A stretch of 29,808 nucleotides of DNA. Source: an uncultured Veillonella sp. (GTDB taxonomy: Bacteria > Bacillota > Negativicutes > Veillonellales > Veillonellaceae). The stretch covers positions 1 to 29,808 of the forward strand of contig CAJZEE010000016.1 in assembly GCA_915066865.1 (NCBI GenBank), written 5' to 3'. Shown here in pieces: positions 6,864 to 15,032 of the stretch. The notes under the pieces are model-generated. The model saw only the letters and a list, made by a program, of their open reading frames with translations, made no database searches and was not told the origin of the DNA. The position numbers and the translations under genes are program-made. Within the stretch, counting starts at the first letter, position 1. Each line of letters starts with the position of its first letter.

Positions 6864-8675
6864 TTATTTTTTATTCTTTGCTGCTTTCGCACGTGCGTTA
6901 CGATCAAGAATCGTTTTACGCATACGAATGCTTTCAGGTGTCACTTCAACAAGTTCATCATCGTTGATCCACTCAAGAGCTTGTTCCAAGGAGAAGATAC
7001 GAGGTGGAGTCAAGCGTACCGCTTCATCAGAGGAACTGGAACGCATGTTGGTAACATGTTTTTTCTTACATGGGTTAACATCCATATCAAGTTCACGTGT
7101 ATTTTCACCAATAACTTGGCCTGCATACACGTCTTGGTTAGGGCCAACGAACAATGTACCACGATCTTGAACGGAGTTCAAACCATATGGAGTAGTTTCG
7201 CCATTTTCGAATGCTACCAAAGCACCACGTGTACGGGAAGGAATTTCACCTTTATATGGTGCATAACCATGGAATACATGGTTCATGATGCCATTACCTT
7301 TTGTAGCTGTTAAGAATTGTGCACGGAAACCGATCAAGCCACGAGCCGGAACTACGAATTCCATACGAAGATAACCGGCCAATTCAACCATATTAGTCAA
7401 CTCAGCTTTACGTTGACCGAGATTTTCCATTACGGTACCCATAAATTCCTGAGGTACGTCGATGGTCAATGCTTCGAGCGGTTCACACAATTGGTCGTTA
7501 ATAGTTTTGAAAATTACACGAGGTTTACCTACTTGTAATTCGTAGCCTTCACGACGCATAGTTTCAATCAATACTGCCAAATGCAATTCACCACGACCAG
7601 ATACTTTGAACGCATCTGCAGAATCAGTTTCTTCTACTTTCATAGAAACGTTAGTTTCTACTTCACGGAACAAACGATCACGCAAGTGACGGGATGTAAC
7701 AAATTCACCTTCGCGGCCTGCGAATGGAGAGTTATTTACGGAAAACACCATAGACAATGTTGGTTCGTCGATGGAGATGGATGGTAATGCTTCAGGATTT
7801 TCAGCATCCGCTACTGTTTCGCCGATGTTAATATCGTCGATACCTGCAAAAGCAATGATATCACCCATTTCAGCTTCGTCAGTTTCAACGCGATTCAAAC
7901 CATTGTATGTGTACACACGACCGATTTTCGCTTTACGAGTGCTTTCACCGTTCATGATTGCCACTTGTTGGTTAGTTTTCATTTTACCGCGAACGATACG
8001 ACCTACGGCGATTTTACCAATGAAGTTATCGTAATCAAGTGTAGTTACCATGAATTGAAGAGGGCCTTCCATATCACCTTGTGGTGCCGGAATCTCATCA
8101 ATCAATGTTTTGAACAACGGTTCCATGTTTACAGCTTCATCATCCCAGTTGGTTTTGGACACACCGGACCGAGCAGATGCGTAAACCACAGGGAAGTCGA
8201 GTTGATCATCATCAGCTTCAAGCTCCATAAACAATTCAAGGACTTCATCCTCAACCTCTTTAACACGTTGGTCAGGACGGTCGATTTTATTGATAACTAC
8301 GATTGGTTTCAATTTTTGCTCTAATGCTTTACGCAAAACGTATTTAGTTTGAGGCATTGGACCTTCGTAAGCATCTACGAGAAGCAATACGCCATCAACC
8401 ATGTTAAGTACGCGTTCCACTTCGCCGCCGAAGTCAGCATGGCCTGGAGTATCAACGATGTTGATTTTGATGCCATCATGCATAACAGCAGTATTTTTAG
8501 ACAAAATAGTAATACCGCGTTCACGTTCCAAGTCGTTGGAGTCCATTACGCGTTCTGCTACCTTTTCATTCTCACGGAACACATGGCTTTGTTTTAATAA
8601 TGCGTCCACCAAAGTAGTTTTACCATGGTCAACGTGGGCGATAATCGCTACATTACGAAGATTTTCGCGAATCAT
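6864..8675 (-). CDS. typA: Ribosome-associated translational GTPase TypA/BipA
   Basis: 603 residues, the usual length. GTPase motifs are all present: HVDHGKTT (residues 14-21), RERGITI (about 51-57), DTPGHADFGGEVERV in the seventies and NKIDR (about 128-132). They are followed by EF-G-like domains, including GRGELHLAVL and PSRTRGALVAFENG, and a C-terminal domain ending KAAKNKK. It binds the 70S ribosome and assists 50S assembly, cold growth and stress responses. GGGAGG precedes the ATG. A near-consensus promoter lies at 8771-8800, and the 88-base leader contains an ACATAGC/GCTATGT hairpin. It is a single-gene unit with its own terminator. Confidence 0.98.
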   Translation of the reverse strand: MIRENLRNVAIIAHVDHGKTTLVDALLKQSHVFRENEKVAERVMDSNDLERERGITILSKNTAVMHDGIKINIVDTPGHADFGGEVERVLNMVDGVLLLVDAYEGPMPQTKYVLRKALEQKLKPIVVINKIDRPDQRVKEVEDEVLELFMELEADDDQLDFPVVYASARSGVSKTNWDDEAVNMEPLFKTLIDEIPAPQGDMEGPLQFMVTTLDYDNFIGKIAVGRIVRGKMKTNQQVAIMNGESTRKAKIGRVYTYNGLNRVETDEAEMGDIIAFAGIDDINIGETVADAENPEALPSISIDEPTLSMVFSVNNSPFAGREGEFVTSRHLRDRLFREVETNVSMKVEETDSADAFKVSGRGELHLAVLIETMRREGYELQVGKPRVIFKTINDQLCEPLEALTIDVPQEFMGTVMENLGQRKAELTNMVELAGYLRMEFVVPARGLIGFRAQFLTATKGNGIMNHVFHGYAPYKGEIPSRTRGALVAFENGETTPYGLNSVQDRGTLFVGPNQDVYAGQVIGENTRELDMDVNPCKKKHVTNMRSSSSDEAVRLTPPRIFSLEQALEWINDDELVEVTPESIRMRKTILDRNARAKAAKNKK

Positions 8676-8713
8676 AAGATCCTCCCTTTAATTCTTTCAG
8701 TATATTCTATATC

Positions 8714-8740
8714 ACATAGCCTCTGTGAAAGTAGCTATGT
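8714..8740 (-). other. Hairpin in the typA leader
   Basis: ACATAGC (8714-8720) and GCTATGT (8734-8740) are a perfect 7-bp inverted repeat around a 13-base loop. It lies between the predicted typA transcription start and the ribosome binding site. It is not followed by a T-run, so it is not a terminator; it may affect mRNA stability or translation. Confidence 0.4.
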
Positions 8741-8770
8741 AGGTATATTTTCCAAAAATGGCAACAGTTA

Positions 8771-8800
8771 ATTATAACGCAGTCTATAGAAAAAAGTCAA
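8771..8800 (-). promoter_or_regulatory. Sigma-70-type promoter of typA
   Basis: On the minus strand TTGACT (8795-8800) and TATAAT (8771-8776) are separated by 18 bases, a near-consensus vegetative promoter. The predicted start near 8763 gives a leader of about 88 bases. Confidence 0.8.
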
Positions 8801-8872
8801 AATAGTACACCTATTCTAATCATGGCAATTTCAACATTCGATTATACTTTTGACTCATCTTAGGACAAAAAC

Positions 8873-9820
8873 CTATTTACGCGCTATCGCCCGCTTAGCA
8901 GATTTACGCAACAACGGAATTTGTTTATCTGTTAAATGGAAACAGAATTTAGGAATCAGCTTTTTTATAATTTCCTCATCAGAGGCTTTCAAAATATATT
9001 CTGGCTGTAGTATAAGTTCTAATGCATCAAGCCCAGGATAATCTTTACCTATACTCCAATCATAATTTTTATTAAACGGACAGCAGTCTTGGCAATTATC
9101 ACAACCTAATATCCACGCCTCCAGCATATCATCTGTGACACCATCCGGTAACTTACCATCACCGAATGTATTAATAAAAGATACACAGGTTAACGGATTC
9201 ATAGTAAACGGTGCAGATAAGGATTTTGTCCTACACCCTTGCTGACATAAATTACAAGAATCCGGACATGGTGGTATCTCTAACTGTTGAATATACTCAC
9301 AGGGCGCATCAATTAAATAGCCTACCAGTTCATAGCTAGAACCTTTAGGGCCATAAAAAAAATTATTTTTTCGATAAATGCCTAAACCAGCTGCTACCGA
9401 AGCGGGCCGTAAAGGAATAATTCCGGCAGGTTTCGCCGTTTCACCGCCAATATATCGTATTCTATTTTCACCAAGCCAGACTTCAAAAGATTGCCGTCGT
9501 TTAAACTCATCACTGTGAGGAATATTTGACAAAGATAATAACAACCCTTTTGCATATCGCTTTCGAAGAGATACAGGAAACTTATAATCACCAAAATATT
9601 CAGTACAAACCACTATGGATTGTGCCCAAGGATACTTTTCTTTTAATGCTAAAAAATCTTTACTATGCGCATATACCTCTTTACTTTCAGGTACATCTTC
9701 TAAACGCTTTATCAACCGTTCTTTATAAAAATCAAGTGCATCAAGAGGCACTATACCACAACTGTCATACCCACACGCTAGCGCTTTATCATAAATCTCC
9801 TGGGCCAACAAAGTATTCAT
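8873..9820 (-). CDS. QueG-like protein with two [4Fe-4S] cluster motifs
   Basis: 315 residues. It resembles epoxyqueuosine reductase (QueG), which makes queuosine in tRNA with cobalamin and two iron-sulfur clusters. The paired cluster motifs are visible: CPDSCNLCQQGC, then a lone Cys in LTCVSF, then CDNCQDCCP. The expected AAGLG segment is there (RPASVAAGLG). However, the Asp that QueG uses as proton donor, normally just before it in a DTAP-type motif, is not visible, and the WIGKN stretch is changed to IYRKN. The HEAT-like C-terminal extension of longer QueG proteins is also missing. This could be a divergent QueG or a paralogue with another reductase function. GGAGG precedes the ATG. It lies between murB and typA as a probable single gene. 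Confidence 0.75.
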   Translation of the reverse strand: MNTLLAQEIYDKALACGYDSCGIVPLDALDFYKERLIKRLEDVPESKEVYAHSKDFLALKEKYPWAQSIVVCTEYFGDYKFPVSLRKRYAKGLLLSLSNIPHSDEFKRRQSFEVWLGENRIRYIGGETAKPAGIIPLRPASVAAGLGIYRKNNFFYGPKGSSYELVGYLIDAPCEYIQQLEIPPCPDSCNLCQQGCRTKSLSAPFTMNPLTCVSFINTFGDGKLPDGVTDDMLEAWILGCDNCQDCCPFNKNYDWSIGKDYPGLDALELILQPEYILKASDEEIIKKLIPKFCFHLTDKQIPLLRKSAKRAIARK

Positions 9821-9883
9821 ATCATCGCCTCCAAAATATGAACTAACTATAAACCTATCATACTCTTTTAAAAACTATAAAAA

Positions 9884-9938
9884 AAGATTTCTTATGAATC
9901 CGTCATCCTTAAAAGAGTAACATTACATAAGAAATCTT
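9884..9938 (-). terminator. Terminator of the murB transcript
   Basis: A perfect 13-bp stem (9884-9896 with 9926-9938) encloses a 29-base loop and is followed on the minus strand by a run of seven T. It starts 21 bases past the murB stop. Confidence 0.8.
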
Positions 9939-9958
9939 ATATTAGTATTTAATTTGTA

Positions 9959-10888
9959 TTAATCTTCACCAATCATGCGTACTTCTGGTTCGAGATGTAC
10001 ACCGTGTTGATCATACACACGACGTTGTACCTCACTAATCAGGTCAAGTACATCCTTCGCACTTGCACTACCTGTATTGATTACGAAGCCAGCATGCTTA
10101 TGAGATACTTGCGCATCACCTACAGACAAACCTTTTAGGCCTGTTTGTTCAATCAATGTACCTGCAAAGTACCCTGGTGGGCGCTTAAAGGTTGAACCTG
10201 CACTGGCATATTCCAAAGGTTGCTTTGATTCACGTTTTTCTGTTAACTCATCCATACGTGCCTTGATGGCATCCTTGTCGCCTGGTTTGAGTGTCATAAT
10301 GACTTCCCCAATAACTTCATGATTATCGTGGAATACACTATGACGATAAGCAAAGTCCAAGTGAGATGCATCATACTCTTTAATATTTCCTTGGAAATCT
10401 ACGGCTCTCACTGCAGTAACTACATGGCTCATTTCCCCATCATAAGCACCTGCATTCATAAATACGGCACCACCAAGTGTGCCTGGAATACCAATGGCAA
10501 ATTCAAGACCAGATAAACTATTCTCCCAAGCAAATTCAGAAGCATCCTTTAACATATACCCGGAACCGATGCACAATGTATTTTCGTTACAATCCATGAT
10601 TTGGGTCATATGTCGAACTGATACGACAGCGCCACGGATACCTCCGTCTTTCACTAAAATATTAGATCCACAACCAATAATAGTTACAGGCACATCTAAT
10701 TCGTGAATGGTACGAAGTGTAAAACTAAGTTCTGCCATCGTAGTAGGTTCAATAAATAAGTCCGCAGGTCCTCCAATTTTGAATGTCGTATGATGACAAA
10801 GAAGCTCCTGCTCTCGTACACGTGTACTTGGTAATTTTTCTAATAAAGCTGTTTGTAATACCTTAATGTTTTGGTTGTTGTTCGCCAT
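9959..10888 (-). CDS. murB: UDP-N-acetylenolpyruvoylglucosamine reductase
   Basis: FAD/NADPH-dependent enzyme that makes UDP-MurNAc for peptidoglycan in the cytoplasm; 309 residues. FAD-binding motifs include GCGSNILVKDGG and GIPGTLGGAVFMNAGAYDGE. The catalytic Ser lies in SAGSTFKRP and the catalytic Glu in the terminal EPEVRMIG. The YRHSVF block and the GSTFKRPPG form indicate the type II MurB subclass usual in Bacillota. The start overlaps the end of the ylbF-like gene by 26 bp, and the nearest purine-rich site is about 16 bases away, so translation probably depends on coupling to the upstream gene. Confidence 0.97.
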   Translation of the reverse strand: MANNNQNIKVLQTALLEKLPSTRVREQELLCHHTTFKIGGPADLFIEPTTMAELSFTLRTIHELDVPVTIIGCGSNILVKDGGIRGAVVSVRHMTQIMDCNENTLCIGSGYMLKDASEFAWENSLSGLEFAIGIPGTLGGAVFMNAGAYDGEMSHVVTAVRAVDFQGNIKEYDASHLDFAYRHSVFHDNHEVIGEVIMTLKPGDKDAIKARMDELTEKRESKQPLEYASAGSTFKRPPGYFAGTLIEQTGLKGLSVGDAQVSHKHAGFVINTGSASAKDVLDLISEVQRRVYDQHGVHLEPEVRMIGED

Positions 10889-11228
10889 GATCTAACACTT
10901 TCATCCCCTCAGTGATTGGTTCGCTAATGATTTTATAAATATCATTAGAAATCTGGCTCCAACGCATTTGCGCTTGCAAATAAGCAGCCGCTGCAGCATT
11001 TTCTTGAATTTGAGGCATCAATTCCTCTTGTTTCTTTTGCAACTCATCCGCTTCTGGAGCACCAGACAACTTAGCATATTCCCATTGCATTTGTTGAGCC
11101 ATAAATGTGCGAACCAAACCCGTTGCTACTGCATCTGCTTTCACTGCTTCCTGAGCAGCCATTAACTCTTTGTACTCTTCAGATTCACGCATTGCGTGAG
11201 CTAAATCATGAGCTTTATCATAGTTCAT
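10863..11228 (-). CDS. YlbF/YmcA family protein
   Basis: A short, all-helical cytoplasmic protein (121 residues) with heptad-like helices and many Gln, Ala and Glu residues, typical of YlbF/YmcA proteins. In Bacillus these proteins form a complex that modulates RNase Y-dependent mRNA processing and developmental programmes. The start is set at 11228 because GGAGGAGG directly precedes it; the upstream in-frame ATG at 11243 would consume that site. It overlaps murB by 26 bp, forming a translationally coupled pair. A promoter candidate lies just upstream. Whether this member acts on RNase Y is inference. Confidence 0.85.
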   Translation of the reverse strand: MNYDKAHDLAHAMRESEEYKELMAAQEAVKADAVATGLVRTFMAQQMQWEYAKLSGAPEADELQKKQEELMPQIQENAAAAAYLQAQMRWSQISNDIYKIISEPITEGMKVLDHGEQQPKH

Positions 11229-11303
11229 AATATCCTCCTCCAAACAACACCGTTAAAATCGCTACCGGTCATATAGATTTGGTAGATCTTCTAACACATA
11301 CGT

Positions 11304-11332
11304 ATAATATATTTCTCAATTATGAAAGTCTA
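11304..11332 (-). promoter_or_regulatory. Possible promoter of ylbF-murB
   Basis: On the minus strand TAGACT (11327-11332) and TATTAT (11304-11309) are 17 bases apart, immediately past the trmL stop. There is no terminator between trmL and ylbF, so read-through from moaC-trmL is also possible. Confidence 0.5.
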
Positions 11333-11333
11333 T

Positions 11334-11819
11334 TTATTTAGATTGAATCCAATTGCCTTCAGCCTTAAGGTCTGGATAATCAAGTTGACGCATACCTTCA
11401 TAAGCTATGATTGCCACCGCATTAGATAAGTTTAGAGAGCGTGCTTCATCTACCATGGGTATACGAATGCATGTATCCTCTTTCCCCTCTAATAAACTTT
11501 CAGGCAATCCTCTTGTTTCAGGGCCAAAAACGAGCATATCACCGATTTCATATTTCACCTCGGAATGAGTATGCTTTGCTTTGGTAGTGGCATAGAAATA
11601 TCTACGATCAGGATATTTCTCATATAATTCTTGAATATTTTCATGTACCTGTACATCTACCAAGTGCCAGTAATCAAGGCCAGCACGTTTTACATGCTTG
11701 TCATCAATAGAAAAGCCAAGGGGTTTGATCAGATGTAAGGTCATATGATTGGCGGCGCATAAACGCGCTATATTTCCTGTATTGCCTGGAATTTCAGGCT
11801 CATAAAGTACTATTTCCAT
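11334..11819 (-). CDS. trmL: tRNA (cytidine/uridine-34-2'-O)-methyltransferase TrmL
   Basis: SPOUT-fold enzyme that 2'-O-methylates the wobble base of certain tRNA-Leu isoacceptors using SAM. It has the family signatures: EPEIPGNTGNIARL near the N-terminus, the knot region LVFGPETRGLP, and the C-terminal SLNLSNAVAIIAYE. The start is the ATG at 11819 (161 residues), with GGGG 7 bases upstream. An in-frame TTG six bases earlier (11825) is too close to that site to be the start. It follows moaC by 28 bp and is probably co-transcribed with it. Confidence 0.95.
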   Translation of the reverse strand: MEIVLYEPEIPGNTGNIARLCAANHMTLHLIKPLGFSIDDKHVKRAGLDYWHLVDVQVHENIQELYEKYPDRRYFYATTKAKHTHSEVKYEIGDMLVFGPETRGLPESLLEGKEDTCIRIPMVDEARSLNLSNAVAIIAYEGMRQLDYPDLKAEGNWIQSK

Positions 11820-11847
11820 TTTCAATCCCCTATTCTTTATATCTATA

Positions 11848-12360
11848 TTATTTTACAAAGGAACGGACAAAATGTCCACTTTTCCCGCCTTCTTTTTCTA
11901 CAAGATATGTAGGGCCTATAATCATCCCCTTATCAATAGCTTTACACATATCGTAGACTGTTAAAAGTCCTACTTGAACCGCCGTAAGTGCCTCCATTTC
12001 AACACCTGTCTTTCCTGTCGTTTTTACGGTAGCATGAACTTTAACAGCTCTATTATGTGTAGCATCCGTACAGGCTGGACTTTCACCATCAACAAGAGTA
12101 CAATGCACCTCTACCTTAGTTAATGCCAATGGATGACAAAGTGGAATTAGATTACTCGTCTGTTTCGCCCCCATAATAGCTGCCAATTGAGCCACACTAA
12201 GAACATCCCCTTTTTTTATTGTTCCCGCCGCAATGCGTTCATAAATTGCATCATTAATAGTAATAAAGCCTTCTGCCACAGCAGTACGAGTTGTAATATC
12301 CTTATCTGATACATCTACCATCCAAGCATTTCCATCTTGATCAAAATGTGTTAAATCCAT
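11848..12360 (-). CDS. moaC: Cyclic pyranopterin monophosphate synthase MoaC
   Basis: Second step of molybdenum cofactor synthesis: converts 3',8-cyclo-GTP made by MoaA to cyclic pyranopterin monophosphate. Signature motifs are all present: LTHFDQDGNAWMVDVSDK at the start, IPLCHPL, TGKTGVEMEALTAV, and YDMCKAIDKGM with the catalytic Asp and Lys, then GGKSG. 170 residues, slightly longer than E. coli MoaC. No other moa, moe or mob genes are in the window, so the pathway is dispersed. AAGGAT precedes the ATG. It is divergent from the UPF0173 gene with about 110 bases between starts. Confidence 0.97.
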   Translation of the reverse strand: MDLTHFDQDGNAWMVDVSDKDITTRTAVAEGFITINDAIYERIAAGTIKKGDVLSVAQLAAIMGAKQTSNLIPLCHPLALTKVEVHCTLVDGESPACTDATHNRAVKVHATVKTTGKTGVEMEALTAVQVGLLTVYDMCKAIDKGMIIGPTYLVEKEGGKSGHFVRSFVK

Positions 12361-12468
12361 AATATATCCTTACTAATTATGTATAAATTATCACCAATAG
12401 TTTTATTTTCATTTATTATATTATACAATAGAATTAAGAATTGTATGTACAAGGAAGGAAGTGTTCCT

Positions 12469-13146
12469 ATGAAAACAAAACTAACTTATTTTGGTCACGC
12501 TTGCTTTATGCTCACACGTGGCGATGTATCCATGATTTTCGACCCATTCTTGACCGGTAATACATGGGATATCGCTAAAAAAGAAGATATTAAATGCCAA
12601 TATATCTTTGTCAGTCATGGCCATGATGATCACTATGGAGACACAGATTTTATTGCCAAAGCAAATGACGCCCTCGTTATCTCTACTGCTGAGGTAGCGG
12701 GTAAAGCAGCTGCTGCCGGTTGCCGTACACACGCCATGCATTTAGGTGGTAAGTTCGACTTTGAATTCGGTTCTGTTCGAATGGTTCCTGCCTTCCACGG
12801 CTCTGGCATCCCTGGCGGTCACGCTGCAGGTTGTATCGTAGATTTCTATGGAGATATCCTATACTTCGCTGGTGATACAGCACTCTTTAGCGATATGAAA
12901 TTATTAAATCGCTTTGGTGAAATCGATTACGCCCTTCTTCCTATCGGTGATAATTACACAATGGGGGTTGAAGATGCAGCCCTTGCTGCTTCTTATGTAA
13001 AAGCACGTATTTCCATTCCAATTCACTACAAAACATGGCCCGTTATCGACCGTGAACCAGGTGTATTTACAAGCCTTGTAGAAGGCAAGTATAACCAAAC
13101 AGCACTCATTATCGATCCAGGTTCCTCTATTGAGCTTAACAGCTAA
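12469..13146 (+). CDS. UPF0173 metal-dependent hydrolase (MBL fold)
   Basis: Metallo-beta-lactamase-fold hydrolase, 225 residues, usual for UPF0173. The metal site HGHDDH (His50, His52, Asp54, His55) is intact, with further ligands in FHGSG, FAGDT and IPIHYKTWP. The start is at 12469 because GGAAGGAAG precedes it and the conserved MKTKLTYFGHACF begins there; the longer in-frame reading from 12379 adds residues not typical of the family. The natural substrate is unknown. It is divergent from moaC and converges on the VWA gene, sharing a strong terminator. Confidence 0.93.
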   Translation: MKTKLTYFGHACFMLTRGDVSMIFDPFLTGNTWDIAKKEDIKCQYIFVSHGHDDHYGDTDFIAKANDALVISTAEVAGKAAAAGCRTHAMHLGGKFDFEFGSVRMVPAFHGSGIPGGHAAGCIVDFYGDILYFAGDTALFSDMKLLNRFGEIDYALLPIGDNYTMGVEDAALAASYVKARISIPIHYKTWPVIDREPGVFTSLVEGKYNQTALIIDPGSSIELNS

Positions 13147-13163
13147 TAAAAATCCACAGACCT

Positions 13164-13198
13164 AAAAAAGACGCAATCCACTGGATTGCGTCTTTTTT
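13164..13198. terminator. Strong bidirectional terminator
   Basis: A perfect 16-bp stem (13164-13179 with 13183-13198) with a 3-base loop begins with six A and ends with six T. It ends both the UPF0173 gene and the VWA operon running toward it. Confidence 0.95.
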
Positions 13199-13251
13199 GT
13201 ATACCGTCTTGGTTCAAGATCAGACCTATAAAAAACTTGGGACCTAATAGA

Positions 13252-14898
13252 CTAAATCTCTTGATTAGCCATAGAAAAGCCTCCGCGGTTAGCCATACGT
13301 ACAAACTCATCAATATCCTGAGTCTCATCAATCCCCACATAACCGAGTTCACGAACCATGCCGTACGGGTTATGCAAAGATAATTGTGGATTCTCACCGG
13401 TCAATACCCACAGCACCTTATAGCCTCTTGGAGCCTCTCGGAGTCGCTCTTCCCCTTTGCCATCTGTAAAGTATACAAGTAAATCTACACGGTTTTGATT
13501 AGCCATAGAGAATACAGGGGTAAAGGCTGTAGCACCACGCACATCGAGGCGAGGTTTTACATCTTTTACAGATTTCATCGTATAGGTGCGGCGTACTTCA
13601 TTATCACATTCTACAACAGTAATACGATGGTTATAAGCATGCACGATTTGTAGCACTTGCTCTAAAGCATTTGTAAACTCCACATCAGTTATACTACCGC
13701 TCATGTCGAGAGCTACCCATACATTTGCCTTATGTTGACGTAATGTACCAGATAATTCCAAACGCTCAGGTTGGCGACGATTACGACGCATCGTCGTTTT
13801 TTTGTATCCACTCGCTACCTTGCCCATTAGCTTTTTAAGGTAGAAATACCAAGGCAAGGCGCGGCGTGTTTTTTGAAATGTATCGATAAGGCTTTTCACA
13901 TAGCCTTCCATATCACCCTTTGAGGCTTCGTTGATATAGCGCTCCGTGATTTGGTCCATCGTATCTGTATCAATAGAATCGGATTCATCCCAAATATCAT
14001 GGCTGGTTTGAGGGTCAAACTCCATAGCAACCGCTGTATCTGCGTTATCGATAGGCACAAAAAGGTCTGGTTTTTCTTTCATAACCTTATCAATAGCCTT
14101 CGCATAGTATTCAATGGTACGGAAACGCTTTAATAACAAACCAAAGCGCGTATTTACATTGGCCACCGTTACCGCATCACGGTCCACATGTTCAAGGTAA
14201 TCATTTACGACCATGTCCATAGCCATATGGACTGCTGTTTTGTGAAAGCCTTGGCTCAGTGCTTTTACCCGCATCAAATGAGCAGAAATGATATGAAGAA
14301 CTTCACGCTTAATGCCATCCTTCATCACATCTGGCGGTTGGCGTAATAAGATAAAAGGATTTACATAGAGTACATAACCACCTTGTTTTAGGTTAATGCC
14401 AAAAGCACTGGTCATGTCAAAGCGAATGCGATGAGCCATTTGTAAATAGAAATAACCAAAGAATTGGTCCTCTTCAAAGAGTAAGCTATTCACATCATGC
14501 AAAATATTCCACAACCGTTGCTCATAGGCAGGCGTCATAACGGCTTGCTGCATGACGGCGAAATCTGTCCCCTCCACTTGTACGTCTTCAAGAGCACGCC
14601 CGATAGTACCAATATGGCTATCCGACATATTATGGTTCATAAGGTCTGCCGCTATGCGTTCTGGCTGAACATTATGATGCTGCTCTTCATAGGTATCAAC
14701 ATAGGCCTCATAGGTAGCATAGATTTGCGTATATAAAGCCTCTGCTTCACGATGGATACGTTCTCGTTTCGCATGCCATCGATCAAGAGCCTCGATGGCA
14801 TCGTTATCATACGAGCCAGTCTTTTCCCAACCATCGATGTGCGTCAATAAGTCAGAGGCGTCGCGAATATCGTCCTTATCTAAATTTCGTTGCATCAT
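13252..14898 (-). CDS. DUF2201-type protein: degenerate metallopeptidase domain plus VWA domain
   Basis: 548 residues. The N-terminal two thirds resemble the DUF2201 putative metallopeptidase domain, but the zinc motif reads REVLHIISAH (about residues 190-200). The expected form is HEVLHxxxxH, so the first His ligand is replaced by Arg. The C-terminal VWA-like domain has an intact MIDAS: ALDMSGS near residue 395, a Thr in GATAFTP and an Asp in YFTDGKG. Such proteins pair with MoxR AAA+ ATPases and are thought to recruit or remodel targets in a metal-dependent way. GGAGG is 4 bases before the first of two adjacent ATG codons and 7 before the second, so residue 2 may be the true start. It is the last gene of a three-gene unit. 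Confidence 0.83.
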   Translation of the reverse strand: MMQRNLDKDDIRDASDLLTHIDGWEKTGSYDNDAIEALDRWHAKRERIHREAEALYTQIYATYEAYVDTYEEQHHNVQPERIAADLMNHNMSDSHIGTIGRALEDVQVEGTDFAVMQQAVMTPAYEQRLWNILHDVNSLLFEEDQFFGYFYLQMAHRIRFDMTSAFGINLKQGGYVLYVNPFILLRQPPDVMKDGIKREVLHIISAHLMRVKALSQGFHKTAVHMAMDMVVNDYLEHVDRDAVTVANVNTRFGLLLKRFRTIEYYAKAIDKVMKEKPDLFVPIDNADTAVAMEFDPQTSHDIWDESDSIDTDTMDQITERYINEASKGDMEGYVKSLIDTFQKTRRALPWYFYLKKLMGKVASGYKKTTMRRNRRQPERLELSGTLRQHKANVWVALDMSGSITDVEFTNALEQVLQIVHAYNHRITVVECDNEVRRTYTMKSVKDVKPRLDVRGATAFTPVFSMANQNRVDLLVYFTDGKGEERLREAPRGYKVLWVLTGENPQLSLHNPYGMVRELGYVGIDETQDIDEFVRMANRGGFSMANQEI

Positions 14899-15032
14899 TC
14901 CACCTCCTTTTCGTTAAACATCTGATTTTATTTATATCATGTTCTATATATCAATTAGTCTCATAACTAATAATTTACTAAAATCGGTTATCTATATAGA
15001 CAGCTTCGATTCAACTGACTACTCACATAGAA

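Noticed and set aside
6928..8691. Several plus-strand reading frames across typA
   Set aside because: They are antisense shadows of a highly conserved gene, with no ribosome binding sites or recognisable protein features.
11820..11825. TTG start for trmL
   Set aside because: Only one base separates it from the GGGG site, while the ATG at 11819 is spaced 7 bases from it and begins the family's usual N-terminus.
12379..12468. N-terminal extension of the UPF0173 gene
   Set aside because: The extra 30 residues precede a clear GGAAGG site and the conserved family start at 12469; they are upstream sequence read in frame.
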